This document shows positions 24,775-35,562 of a stretch of DNA of 64,000 nt, in pieces. Origin of the DNA: Citromicrobium sp. JLT1363. GTDB taxonomy: Bacteria > Pseudomonadota > Alphaproteobacteria > Sphingomonadales > Sphingomonadaceae. Both the position numbers and the translations under genes were made by a program. Below the pieces are notes generated by a model that saw only the letters and a program-made list of their open reading frames with translations, searched no databases and was not told the DNA's origin. The first letter of the stretch is position 1. Every line of letters begins with the position of its first letter. The stretch spans positions 124,001-188,000 of the forward strand of contig NZ_AEUE01000006.1 in NCBI RefSeq assembly GCF_000186705.1, in the 5' to 3' direction.

Positions 24775-25344
24775 TTACTCGGATGCCGATTCGCCGGTGA
24801 CGGCCCCGTCCTCGGCCCCGTCTTCAACCCCGGCATCATCCCCGGCTCTCAGCGCTCTCCGGCTGTCGCGGATATAGCCGACCAGTTGTTCGCTTCCGGC
24901 ATTGATGGACGGGTAGGTGCGCGCGTTCTGAATCCAGCTTGGCCGGCCTTCGTACCCCCACACCGTATCGTAGCCGAGTACCAGCAGGGAGAAGCCGATC
25001 ACCACGATGATCGCGCCCTTGATCGCGCCGAAGCCGAAGCCCAGCACCCGGTCGAGCGGGCCGAGCAGCGAATCGCGTGCCTTGGTTCCGATCAGCGATG
25101 CGATCAGCCGCATTGCACCGTACGGGATCAGCAGCAGCAGCGCGAAGGCGAGGATGGCCGATGTGGTGGGCGTGCCGAAGCGCGGCTCGATGAATTGCTG
25201 CAGCGGCGTATGCAGCTGCTGGATGGCAAGGATCGCCAGCACCCATGCCGCAAGCGAGAGGATTTCCTGCACGAAGCCACGCATGAAGCCGCCGACGGCG
25301 GCGATTGCCACGATCAGCAACACGATGATGTCGAACCCGGTCAT
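24775..25344 (-). CDS. CvpA family membrane protein
   Basis: 189 residues with four membrane helices (about 2-20, 26-45, 60-85, 98-120) and the family pattern GFDIIVLLIVAIAAVGGFMRGFVQE, then GFGFGAIKGAIIVV. The cytosolic tail is acidic and Ala/Gly-rich. CvpA proteins are inner-membrane proteins linked to colicin V production and envelope stress tolerance. It starts 24 bases after radA and 8 before the NifU-like gene. Confidence 0.92.
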   Translation of the reverse strand: MTGFDIIVLLIVAIAAVGGFMRGFVQEILSLAAWVLAILAIQQLHTPLQQFIEPRFGTPTTSAILAFALLLLIPYGAMRLIASLIGTKARDSLLGPLDRVLGFGFGAIKGAIIVVIGFSLLVLGYDTVWGYEGRPSWIQNARTYPSINAGSEQLVGYIRDSRRALRAGDDAGVEDGAEDGAVTGESASE

Positions 25345-25368
25345 TGCCTTCCGTTTACCACGCTTTTG

Positions 25369-26730
25369 TTATCGCATCACGCGATCGACAAGTTGGCCGA
25401 GCTGCCTAAATCCACCGAATTGAATGTCCAGTGAAGCCTTTTCTTCGCGCAAGGGCCCGTACGCGCTTTCGAACCCCAGCTTGGCGGCCTCGCGCAACCG
25501 CAGGCCTGAGTGGGCGACGGGACGGATCTCTCCCGCCAGGGACACCTCGCCGAACCATACCGACCGGTCGGGCAGCGGCCTGTCCGCCAGCGCGGAAACC
25601 AGCGCTGCGGCCACCGCAAGGTCTGCCGCAGGGTCTGCCAGTCGATAGCCGCCGGCCACGTTGAGATAGACCTCCGCCGAGCTGAAATTCAGCCCGCAGC
25701 GCGACTCGAGCACCGCGAGCAGCATGGCCAGGCGGCCATTGTCCCACCCCACCACCGCACGGCGCGGGGTGGCGCCCGATTGCAGCTTCACGATCAGGGC
25801 CTGAATCTCGACCAGCACGGGCCGCGTGCCCTCCATCGCCGGGAACACCGCGCTGCCCGCCAGCGGCGCGTCGCGTCCGGACAGGAACAGCATCGACGGG
25901 TTCTCCACCTCCTCCAGCCCCTCGGTCGCCATGGCGAAGACGCCGATCTCGTCCACGGCGCCGAACCGGTTCTTGAGAGCGCGCAGGATGCGGTACTGGT
26001 GGCTGCGCTCCCCCTCGAAGCTCATCACCACGTCGACCATGTGTTCCAGGACGCGCGGCCCGGCGATATTGCCGTCCTTGGTGACGTGGCCGACCAGCAC
26101 CAGCGCGGTGCCCCGCTCCTTGGCATATCTGATCAGCTCGAACGCGCAGCCGCGCACCTGGCTTACCGTGCCCGGCGCACCCTCGATCGTGTCGGAATAC
26201 ATCGTCTGGATCGAATCGACGACCAGCAGGTCCGGTGGCTCACCCGCGCCCAGAGTGGTCAGGATATCGCGGACATTGGTGCTGGAAGCGAGGCGTACCG
26301 GCTCGTTCGCCAGGCCGAGCCGTTCCGCGCGCAGCCGGACCTGAGCCGAAGCCTCTTCCCCGCTGACATAGACCACATCGCCGCCCTTGCGCGCGATCGA
26401 TCCGGCCGTCTGCAACAGCAGCGTGGACTTGCCGATGCCCGGATCGCCGCCGATCAGGATCGCGGCGCCCGGCACCAGCCCGCCGCCCAGCGCGCGATCG
26501 AATTCCTTGAGGCCGGTGGTGGCGCGCTTGGGCGGCTCCACCGGATCGCTCAGCGAGACGAATTCGAGCCGTCGCCCGCCGCCCGAAAGATCGTGCTTCT
26601 GGCTGAAGACAGTCGCGGGCGCATCCTCGACCAGAGTGTTCCATTCCGCGCAGTCGGCGCACTGCCCCTGCCAGCGCGGGGAGACCGCGCCGCAAGCCTG
26701 GCAGACATAGCGTTTCTTCGGTTTGGCCAT
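25369..26730 (-). CDS. radA: DNA repair protein RadA
   Basis: 453 residues. A four-cysteine zinc finger (VCQACG, then CADC), RecA-like core with Walker A GGDPGIGKST, the RadA-specific KNRFGAVDEIG motif, and a C-terminal Lon-protease-like domain without the catalytic serine. It promotes branch migration in recombination. The start MAKPKKRYVC at 26730 begins directly before the finger; twelve upstream codons are open but not conserved in character. It leads the minus-strand series ending at DUF805. Confidence 0.96.
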   Translation of the reverse strand: MAKPKKRYVCQACGAVSPRWQGQCADCAEWNTLVEDAPATVFSQKHDLSGGGRRLEFVSLSDPVEPPKRATTGLKEFDRALGGGLVPGAAILIGGDPGIGKSTLLLQTAGSIARKGGDVVYVSGEEASAQVRLRAERLGLANEPVRLASSTNVRDILTTLGAGEPPDLLVVDSIQTMYSDTIEGAPGTVSQVRGCAFELIRYAKERGTALVLVGHVTKDGNIAGPRVLEHMVDVVMSFEGERSHQYRILRALKNRFGAVDEIGVFAMATEGLEEVENPSMLFLSGRDAPLAGSAVFPAMEGTRPVLVEIQALIVKLQSGATPRRAVVGWDNGRLAMLLAVLESRCGLNFSSAEVYLNVAGGYRLADPAADLAVAAALVSALADRPLPDRSVWFGEVSLAGEIRPVAHSGLRLREAAKLGFESAYGPLREEKASLDIQFGGFRQLGQLVDRVMR

Positions 26731-26803
26731 AAGCGTGGACCTAAGCAGAACATTTACGGAACGCAAGTTGCCTTCGAGCCTCCTGCCCCGCTAGAATACA
26801 AGC

Positions 26804-29119
26804 ATGCGCCAGAAGGAACTGAGGATCGGACTCGTCTGCTACGGCGGCGTGAGCCTTGCGGTGTACATGCACGGCGTCACCAAGGAGGTCTGGAACCTCG
26901 CCCGCGCCAGTCGCAGCTTTCATTCCGGCGCGCCCACAGGCAGCGGCGTGGCCGCGATCTATCGCGAGTTGCTGGAAACGCTGGTCGACAAGCACGAGTT
27001 GCGGCTGCGGGTTCTGCCCGACATCCTGAGCGGGGCGAGCGCAGGCGGCATAAACGCGGTGTTCCTGGCGCAGGCGATTCACTCGGGCCGCTCGCTCGAA
27101 CCGCTGACCGATCTGTGGCTCGACAATGCGGATATCGACCGGCTGACGGCCGAAGACGCGCGAATGGGCTGGCGCTTCGCCAAGGTCTGGGCGCAGCCGA
27201 TCGCCAATTTCGTGCTCAAGCGGCCGGGCAATCTGGTGTCCGAAAGCGTGGCGCCCGAAACGCGGGCCGAGGTGCGCGAAAAGGTGTCGAAGCTGGTTCG
27301 CGGGCGCTGGTTCGCCCCGCCCTTTTCGGGTGAGAGCATGTCCGGCATGCTGATCGAGGCATTGGAAGCGATGGATGGCGCTCTGGCCGACGGGCCGCTG
27401 CTGCCGCCCGATCACCCTATCGACCTCTACGTGCCGACCACGGATTTCCACGGCTATCTCGCGCGACTGCGCCTGAACAGCCCGCCGGTGGTGCAGGAAA
27501 GCGAGCATCGCATGCCGATTTCCTTCACCGCGAGGACGCCGAATGTTGCAGGCGCGTGGCTTGCCGACCCGCTGGAACTCGTGTTCGCCGCGCGCGCCAC
27601 CGCGAGCTTCCCGGGGGCCTTCCCGCCCTTGCAGGTGAGCGAGATCGACACGCTGGCCGAGGATTTCGACCGCTCGTGGTCCAACCGCGACGCCTTCCTG
27701 CGGCGGATCATGCCGGCCCATTTCGAAGATGACTCGGTCAACGGCGTGTCGCTGATCGACGGGTCGGTGCTGGTCAACCGCCCCTTCGAAGGCGCGATCG
27801 AGGCATTGCGCGGTCGCCCCGCCGTACGCGAGGTGGAGCGCCGCTTCGTCTACATCGATCCCCGGCCAGACAGGTATCAGCGCGACGAGGATCGCAAGCA
27901 CGCCGCCGTCGGCTTTTTCGAGAACATCTTCGGCTCGCTCTCCACGCTCCCGCGTGAACAGCCGATCCGCGATAACCTGGAACTGATTGCCGAACAGTCC
28001 CGCCATGCGGCGCGCCTCCAGTCGATGATCGTCGAGCTGCGTCCGCAAGTGGAAGCGGCGGTCGAGAAGCTGTTCGACCGCACGGTGTTCTTCGACCGGC
28101 CCACGCCCAAACGCCTCGCCAACTGGCGCCAGAAAGCGCAGCAGGCGGCGGCCGAGCAGGCGGGCTACACCTTCGCGGGCTATGCCGAACTGAAGTTCGT
28201 GGGTATTCTGGAACGGCTCGCGGAGCTGGTGCGCAAGGCTGCGCCGAAGGATGCCGAGGCCGATACGCAGGTGATAGCCTCGCGCCTGCGCGATGCCCTG
28301 CGCGAACGCGGGCTCGAAAGCCTGGTCGGGCCTAGTGGTGGCGCCAGCGAGGAAGCCATAAGCTTCTTCCGCAGCTTCGACCTAGCGTTCCGCATCCGGC
28401 GCCTGCGCCTGCTCGCCCGGCGTACCGCGCGCGACTGGGAAGCCGACCCCGAAATTCCCAACGACGCGCTCGATCTGGCGCGCGAGGGCATCTACGCGGT
28501 TCTCGCCGACTATTTCGAGCGCGATGGGATCGAACCGCTGGGCGCAGAATTCGTCCGCCTCTCGCGCGATGCGATGGAAAACCCCGGCGCCGTCCTCGAT
28601 CACGTGGCCCAGGTCCGTAACCTGCAGGAGCTGGATCTCAAGGCAGAGGCCGCCCTTTCGAATGCGCTGAGCGACATGCCGCGCAACCTGCGCCGCCGCA
28701 TGATGTATGCCTATCTCGGCTTCCCGTTCTACGACGTCGCCACGCTGCCGATTTTGGGCACGCAGGGGATGAACGAGTTCGAACCTGTCAAGGTCGACCG
28801 GATCAGCCCCGAGGATGCGCAGGCGATCCGCGAAGGCGGAGCGAGCGCAACCTTGCGCGGTATCGAGTTCTACGATTTCGGCGCATTCTTCAGCCGCGCC
28901 TACCGCGAGAACGACTATCTGTGGGGTCGGCTCCATGGGGCCGAACGGATGATCGACCTGATCTGGTCCACCGTCGATGCGCCGACCGATGGCGGCCTTT
29001 CGAAGCAGTTCAAGCGTCAGGCGTTCCTCGCCATTCTGGACGAGGAGGAGGATCGGCTCACCGCTGACAAGGGGCTGCTGAAACGGATCAGGGGCGAGAT
29101 AGCCGAACGGCTCGGCTAA
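26804..29119 (+). CDS. Patatin-like phospholipase, large DUF3376 type
   Basis: 771 residues. The patatin core has nucleophile S79 in GASAGG (77-82) and the catalytic Asp in LIDGSVLVNRPF near residue 325; the N terminus LVCYGGVSLAVYMHGV is the oxyanion loop of this subgroup. The C-terminal 400 residues match the architecture of patatin-related proteins with a DUF3376 region. There is no signal peptide, so it is probably a cytoplasmic or membrane-peripheral acyl hydrolase. It is transcribed divergently from radA with 73 bases between starts. Confidence 0.9.
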   Translation: MRQKELRIGLVCYGGVSLAVYMHGVTKEVWNLARASRSFHSGAPTGSGVAAIYRELLETLVDKHELRLRVLPDILSGASAGGINAVFLAQAIHSGRSLEPLTDLWLDNADIDRLTAEDARMGWRFAKVWAQPIANFVLKRPGNLVSESVAPETRAEVREKVSKLVRGRWFAPPFSGESMSGMLIEALEAMDGALADGPLLPPDHPIDLYVPTTDFHGYLARLRLNSPPVVQESEHRMPISFTARTPNVAGAWLADPLELVFAARATASFPGAFPPLQVSEIDTLAEDFDRSWSNRDAFLRRIMPAHFEDDSVNGVSLIDGSVLVNRPFEGAIEALRGRPAVREVERRFVYIDPRPDRYQRDEDRKHAAVGFFENIFGSLSTLPREQPIRDNLELIAEQSRHAARLQSMIVELRPQVEAAVEKLFDRTVFFDRPTPKRLANWRQKAQQAAAEQAGYTFAGYAELKFVGILERLAELVRKAAPKDAEADTQVIASRLRDALRERGLESLVGPSGGASEEAISFFRSFDLAFRIRRLRLLARRTARDWEADPEIPNDALDLAREGIYAVLADYFERDGIEPLGAEFVRLSRDAMENPGAVLDHVAQVRNLQELDLKAEAALSNALSDMPRNLRRRMMYAYLGFPFYDVATLPILGTQGMNEFEPVKVDRISPEDAQAIREGGASATLRGIEFYDFGAFFSRAYRENDYLWGRLHGAERMIDLIWSTVDAPTDGGLSKQFKRQAFLAILDEEEDRLTADKGLLKRIRGEIAERLG

Positions 29120-29206
29120 CGGCAATTGTCATCCCTGCGCGCGATGACGGCGCTATATTTGCGGGAAATCCATGCGCATTGCGCACTAACCAGAGGGTTT
29201 CCTGCT

Positions 29207-30514
29207 GTGCGAAAATTCCTGTTTGCCGCCGCCGCGTGTCTGGCCCTTTCCGCCCCGGACGCGGTCTTTGCGCAGGAACCGCTCAACCTGACCGAACAGG
29301 CGATCGCGGATTTCTTCGCCCAGCGCGATGTGAAGCGAAAGCAGGTGAGTGCCGAGAACGGCGATCCCTACTCGATGGTCTGGCTGGCCGACGAGATCCA
29401 GAAGCAGACGGGCGGTGACTGGATCACGGCAAAGGAAATCGTGCCCTTCCGGGTGAAGATGTACATGGGCGCAATCCAAGCGGGGTATGCTCCGGCCTAT
29501 GATCGCATGGCGAAGATGGTGCTGGAAGGGCACCTGCCGGAAGGCACCAAGATGGATGCGCTGGATTTCTACCGCCAGGGTGCGGAGCTTGGCGATGTCG
29601 ACAGCATCATCGGTTACGCCAGGATGGCGCAGGACGCGTCCATCTGCTCGATCTGCAGCAAGGACGACGAGGGCGAATTGCTGCTCGCCTACGACGACCA
29701 GGCCGATGGCGAGAAGCGGACCCTGATGGAACTCGCCGCCGCTTCGAGGGACAAGCGCGAAGCAGCGGCAAGGGCCTACGAAAGGGAGCGTTTCGAGTTC
29801 GCGAACACGGCAATCGCGCTGCTTTCCTCCGATGCCGCCGCTGACGAATCCGCCGCTCAGGACCGGCTGGCGCGCATCTACCTCAACGGGATCAAGCGCC
29901 CGGCGCTGACCCGCTATGCTTCGTACGAGAGCGGGGATCGGGAATACTACATCCTCCGTCCGGAACCGGCCAAGGCGAAGCCGATACTGGAGCGAATGGC
30001 GGCGAAGAACGACCGACCCGCGCTTCAGCTGCTAGCCGACCTGTACCTCGTCGGAAGCTATGACGGATTTCCGCAGGACCGTGCCCGGTTCATCAAATAC
30101 GCCAGCCAGGCCGCCGACGGGGGCGACATGGCATTCGCTTACAAGCTTGGGCATACGATGGTCGCCGGGCAGCCTTTCGGGACCGATTTCGATGTTGGCG
30201 CCAAGTATCTGTACATGGCGCATCAGGCCGGGCGCGCCGATGCGACGCTGGATCTGGCCTTCATGTTTTCCGAAGGGCGCGGCGTGCCCCAGAACATGAC
30301 GACGAGCCTGGCCCTGTTCGAAGAGGCGGCCAATCGCGGTTCTGCAAAAGCGGCCCAGTTCCTCGCCGATTACTGGCGCGAGGGAATGGGGGGGACGATC
30401 AATCCCCTGAGAGCCAGCGTATGGCAGAAGAAAGCGGACGAGCTGAAGGCCAACGAAGCGCGCGGTGCGGAGACGATGGAGCTGATGAAGCAGATCACGA
30501 ACAGCGGGTCCTAA
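29207..30514 (+). CDS. Secreted Sel1-repeat protein
   Basis: 435 residues from the GTG at 29207, chosen because it begins a clean signal peptide (VRKFLFAAAACLALSAPDAVFAQ, cleavage near 23) with an AGAGGG site upstream; the frame is open 27 codons earlier. The body is helical with Sel1-like repeats, clearest at YKLGHTMVAGQPFGTDF, KYLYMAHQAGRADATLDLAFMFSEG and LFEEAANRGSAKAAQFLADYWREG. A CSIC pair occurs mid-protein. Sel1 proteins usually scaffold protein contacts; the partner here is unknown. It converges on dnaJ. Confidence 0.83.
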   Translation: MRKFLFAAAACLALSAPDAVFAQEPLNLTEQAIADFFAQRDVKRKQVSAENGDPYSMVWLADEIQKQTGGDWITAKEIVPFRVKMYMGAIQAGYAPAYDRMAKMVLEGHLPEGTKMDALDFYRQGAELGDVDSIIGYARMAQDASICSICSKDDEGELLLAYDDQADGEKRTLMELAAASRDKREAAARAYERERFEFANTAIALLSSDAAADESAAQDRLARIYLNGIKRPALTRYASYESGDREYYILRPEPAKAKPILERMAAKNDRPALQLLADLYLVGSYDGFPQDRARFIKYASQAADGGDMAFAYKLGHTMVAGQPFGTDFDVGAKYLYMAHQAGRADATLDLAFMFSEGRGVPQNMTTSLALFEEAANRGSAKAAQFLADYWREGMGGTINPLRASVWQKKADELKANEARGAETMELMKQITNSGS

Positions 30515-30527
30515 CGCAGACCCCGAC

Positions 30528-31640
30528 CTAGCCGCCGAAAGCATCCTTGATCCGGTCGAAGAAACCGCGACTCTCCGGGCACTCCTCGCCCGTTTCGGTT
30601 TCGCGGAATTCCTCGAGGATCTCGCGCTGCTTCTTGGAAAGCTTGGTCGGCGTTTCCACGGTGATCTCCGCCACCAGGTCGCCCCGCCCGCGCCCTTGCA
30701 GCACGGGCATGCCCGCACCGCGGCGGCGCAGCTGCTTGCCCGACTGGATGCCCGCAGGAATGTCCACCGTGTTGCTCGACCCGTCGAGATCGGGAATCTC
30801 GATCCTGCCGCCAAGCGCGGCGGTGGTGAAGCTGATCGGCACCCGCGCGATCAGGTTCGATCCCTCCCGCGCGAAGACGGCGTGCTGGCGAACGTGGATG
30901 AAAATGTAGAGGTCGCCCGAAGGCGCGCCGCGCGGGCCCGCCTCGCCCTTGCCGGACAGGCGGATGCGCGTGCCCGTATCGACGCCGGGCGGAATATCGA
31001 CCGAAAGCGATTGCGGCGCATCGACCCGCCCGTCGCCGCGGCAATTGTGGCACGGCGTCTCGATCACCTCGCCGCGTCCGTGGCAGTTGGGGCATGGCCG
31101 CTCGACCACGAACAGGCCCTGCTGCGCGCGCACCTTGCCGTAACCCGCGCAGACATTGCAGGCGCGCGTGCCCGTGCCAGGCTCTGCGCCGGTGCCGGTG
31201 CACACTTCGCACTGCTGCGAAACCTCGATCTCGATCGTGGTGGACTTGCCGTGAAACGCTTCTTCCAGCGTGATTTCCAGATCGTAGCGCAGATCCGCCC
31301 CGCGCCGCGCATTCTGGCGCATGCCGCCGAAGGCGCTGCCGAAGATGGTTTCGAAGATATCGCCGATATCGCCGAAATCGGCATGATGGCCGCTGCCACC
31401 TCCACCGCCCTGCTGAAAGGCGGCATGGCCGTACTGATCGTAAGCCGCGCGCTTCTGCGGGTCCTTCAGCACCTCGTAGGCCGCGCCCACCGCCTTGAAG
31501 CGGGCTTCCGCCTCGGCATCGCCGGGATTGCGATCAGGGTGATACTGCATCGCCATCTTGCGATAGGCGGATTTGATTTCGGCCGCGTCCGCACCGCGGG
31601 ACACGCCGAGCAATTCGTAAAGATCGGTTTCGGAAGCCAT
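30528..31640 (-). CDS. dnaJ: Chaperone DnaJ
   Basis: 370 residues. J domain with H34-P35-D36, a Gly-rich region (GGGGGSG near 79-85), and a four-repeat CxxCxGxG zinc centre. The repeats are CEVCTGTG, CNVCAGYG, CPNCHGRG and CHNCRGDG; the second has Tyr in the motif, but all cysteines are present. C-terminal substrate-binding domains complete it. It delivers substrates to DnaK and stimulates its ATPase. It lies downstream of dnaK with a stem-loop between. Confidence 0.97.
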   Translation of the reverse strand: MASETDLYELLGVSRGADAAEIKSAYRKMAMQYHPDRNPGDAEAEARFKAVGAAYEVLKDPQKRAAYDQYGHAAFQQGGGGGSGHHADFGDIGDIFETIFGSAFGGMRQNARRGADLRYDLEITLEEAFHGKSTTIEIEVSQQCEVCTGTGAEPGTGTRACNVCAGYGKVRAQQGLFVVERPCPNCHGRGEVIETPCHNCRGDGRVDAPQSLSVDIPPGVDTGTRIRLSGKGEAGPRGAPSGDLYIFIHVRQHAVFAREGSNLIARVPISFTTAALGGRIEIPDLDGSSNTVDIPAGIQSGKQLRRRGAGMPVLQGRGRGDLVAEITVETPTKLSKKQREILEEFRETETGEECPESRGFFDRIKDAFGG

Positions 31641-31671
31641 TACCTAGAAAATCGCCGCAACCCATAAAGGA

Positions 31672-31706
31672 GGTGCCGCGCAAACCCTGAAAGTCTGCGC
31701 GGCACC
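31672..31706 (-). terminator. Perfect stem-loop between dnaK and dnaJ
   Basis: An 11-bp perfect inverted repeat (GGTGCCGCGCA 31672-31682, TGCGCGGCACC 31696-31706) with a 13-base loop fills the dnaK-dnaJ gap. On the minus strand it is followed by TCCTTTAT, a weak T tract, so it may partially terminate or act as an mRNA processing or stability element giving more DnaK than DnaJ. Confidence 0.6.
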
Positions 31707-31724
31707 ATTATTCAACACGCCCGA

Positions 31725-33683
<1,959 letters not shown>

Positions 33684-33775
33684 GATACCCCGCATCCTAT
33701 TGGCTTCGTTGGACACTGCCCCTCGCACCGCCCCGTCCAAGGGCGCGGTGCTCGGCAGCTCAGTTCAGGTCGCGG

Positions 33776-33803
33776 ATATAGGTGCGCTTGTTCTTGGCAC
33801 AAG
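33776..33803 (-). promoter_or_regulatory. Candidate RpoH-type promoter of dnaK
   Basis: On the minus strand, CTTGTG (33803-33798) is followed after 15 bases by CCTATAT (33782-33776), close to the alphaproteobacterial heat-shock pattern (CTTG... and CCTATNT). Transcription would begin about 85 bases before the dnaK ATG. No CIRCE repeat is seen near dnaK. Confidence 0.45.
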
Positions 33804-33855
33804 AGAGCGTTGCGCCTAGTCGTGAAGCGGGACGACACGACAGGGAGAGCGTGAA

Positions 33856-34320
33856 ATGAAATCCGTTATCGCAGCAGCCGCACTGGGCATGGCCACCATC
33901 GCACTGGCCGCATGCTCCGAAGAGCCCGCCGAAACCGAGGAAGCGGCCGCGCCGCTCGTCGCGACCGAGGGCCGCCTGTTCCTGCCCGCGGTCGAGGGCA
34001 ATCCGGGCGTGGTCTATTTCGAGCTTGAGAACACCAGCGACCGGGCCATCTCGGTCCGCCGCGCGGACGTGGAAGGCGCGGCCAGCGCCGAATTGCACGA
34101 TTACATGGAATACGACGATTCCGAGATGGGATCGATCGGCATCGTGACCGTACAGCCGGGCGAAACCACCAGCTTCACGCCGGGCGATCTGCACGTGATG
34201 GCGTTCGAGCTCGATCCCTCGCTGGAGGCGGGCAACACCACCAAGGTCACGCTGACCATGGCGGGCGGATCGACGATGGACTTCGACGCGGAGATCATGC
34301 CCGCCGACGCGGAACGCTGA
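33856..34320 (+). CDS. Copper chaperone PCu(A)C lipoprotein
   Basis: 154 residues. The lipobox LAAC puts Cys at 20, followed by an acidic linker and the PCuAC domain. Metal ligands H81, M91, H113 and M115 fit the H-M-(x21)-H-x-M pattern (M91 to H113 has exactly 21 residues between). The second residue of the first His-Met pair is Asp, with M84 nearby. It carries Cu(I) in the periplasm, usually to cytochrome oxidase. It is divergent from dnaK, with a GGGAGA site before the ATG. Confidence 0.9.
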   Translation: MKSVIAAAALGMATIALAACSEEPAETEEAAAPLVATEGRLFLPAVEGNPGVVYFELENTSDRAISVRRADVEGAASAELHDYMEYDDSEMGSIGIVTVQPGETTSFTPGDLHVMAFELDPSLEAGNTTKVTLTMAGGSTMDFDAEIMPADAER

Positions 34321-34357
34321 GCGGTCCGATCGAAAGCACGGCGATTCGACGAGCGAC

Positions 34358-34885
34358 ATGAAGCACCCGATCGACGCCGATACGCAGCAAAAGCCGGTCG
34401 CTCCCTGCCCCGCTGGCGGGGAGCGTCCGCTGACCGAAGGCGAGGTCGCTCTGGCGCAGAGCGTGTTCGGCAACGCCATCGATTATCGCAAGGTCACGAT
34501 CCGGCGGCGCAAATGGGCGTTCTTTCAGCCCAGGAACACCACCATGGCTCCGCGCGGCCACCTGCATTTTCACCCGGACGCGGCAGGCTATTGCGACGAT
34601 TTTGCGAAGGGCAACCACCAGCGGCAGGGGCACTTCATTCACGAGATGACGCATGTGTGGCAGACGCAGACCAGGGGCGAATGGTATCTGCCACTGCATC
34701 GCCACCCATGGTGCCGCTACGATTACAGCCTGAAGCCGGGCTGGAGCCTCGAAAAATATGGCATCGAACAGCAGGCCGAAATCGTGAAACACGCCTTCTG
34801 GCTGCGCAACGGCGTGCGCGTTGCGGGCATCGCCAACCGCGAGGCATATGATCTGCTGGTGCGGTTTCCGGGTGCCAACCCGTGA
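34358..34885 (+). CDS. Vgr-related protein with an HExxH motif
   Basis: 175 residues, no signal peptide. HEMTH at 95-99 is a zincin-type zinc motif, followed by VWQTQTRG; upstream lies HLHFHPDAAGYCDDF. A later Glu (QQAEIVKHAF) could be the third ligand. Proteins like this are annotated vgr-related in sphingomonads although they show no VgrG spike fold. Peptidase activity is possible but unproven. It overlaps the next gene by four bases (GTGA). Confidence 0.8.
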   Translation: MKHPIDADTQQKPVAPCPAGGERPLTEGEVALAQSVFGNAIDYRKVTIRRRKWAFFQPRNTTMAPRGHLHFHPDAAGYCDDFAKGNHQRQGHFIHEMTHVWQTQTRGEWYLPLHRHPWCRYDYSLKPGWSLEKYGIEQQAEIVKHAFWLRNGVRVAGIANREAYDLLVRFPGANP

Positions 34886-35463
34886 CCGAGTTCGAATTCA
34901 TCTTCGCGCTCTATGCGCTGCTTCTGGGCCTTTCGCTGGTCGAGGTTCTGTCCGGGCTGGGCCGCACGCTGGAACTGCGCTTCGCCAGGGATGCGGGCGA
35001 TACCGGCGGAGAGAGTTTCTCGATCGGCTGGCTTACTCCGCTGCTCGCCGTGTTCGTCATCCTCGACCTGCTGTCGTTCTGGATGTTCTCCTGGAGCGTA
35101 CAGCCTCTGGTGAAGGTCGATGCCCGGACGCTTCTTGGCGTGGTGTGTTTCGCAAGCGCCTATTATCTTGCGGCGCGGCTCGTCTTCCCGACCGATCCGG
35201 AGCGATTCCGCAATCTGGACACGCACTACTTCCGCGTGTGCCGCACGGTTCTGGGGATGCTCATCGCGCTCGTGTTCGTGCAATGGGCCTACCTGCTCAG
35301 CATCGAGCAGGTCCGCGATCAGATCATGACGGCCACATCGATCGTCCTGACGTTGGTGCTGCTGGGCCTGATGGGAATCCTGATGGTCGTGAGGAACCAG
35401 CGCGTTCATGCCATCGTGCTGGTCGCGCTCTGCGTGCGCTACGTGGTGGTGTACCTGCAATAG
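34882..35463 (+). CDS. Membrane protein, 193 residues (paralogue of 58144-58725)
   Basis: Five to six predicted helices in 193 residues, starting GTG at 34882 inside the stop of the HExxH gene. The first helix (FALYALLLGLSLVEVLSGLGR), the segment YYLAARLVFP and a following DTHYFR motif recur in the 193-residue protein at 58144, so the two form a small family. Position of charges suggests an N-terminus outside. No known function; coupling to the HExxH gene suggests joint expression. Confidence 0.82.
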   Translation: MTEFEFIFALYALLLGLSLVEVLSGLGRTLELRFARDAGDTGGESFSIGWLTPLLAVFVILDLLSFWMFSWSVQPLVKVDARTLLGVVCFASAYYLAARLVFPTDPERFRNLDTHYFRVCRTVLGMLIALVFVQWAYLLSIEQVRDQIMTATSIVLTLVLLGLMGILMVVRNQRVHAIVLVALCVRYVVVYLQ

Positions 35464-35506
35464 AACGCCAGATCGGCAGCTTGGACGAAACCCGCTGCCC
35501 GCACGA

Positions 35507-35540
35507 AAAAGGGCCGCCCCACACTTGGGACGGCCCTTTT
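35507..35540. terminator. Bidirectional terminator
   Basis: AAAAGGGCCG (35507-35516) pairs with CGGCCCTTTT (35531-35540); inside, CCC and GGG extend the stem around a short loop with one mismatch. T runs follow on both strands, so it can end both the plus-strand membrane gene and the minus-strand glycine-zipper gene. Confidence 0.88.
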
Positions 35541-35562
35541 CTCGAATTGCTGAACCGCGTGG

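Noticed and set aside
27877-28122. Minus-strand frames opposite the patatin gene
   Set aside because: Low-complexity Ser/Arg-rich products typical of antisense frames in GC-rich DNA.
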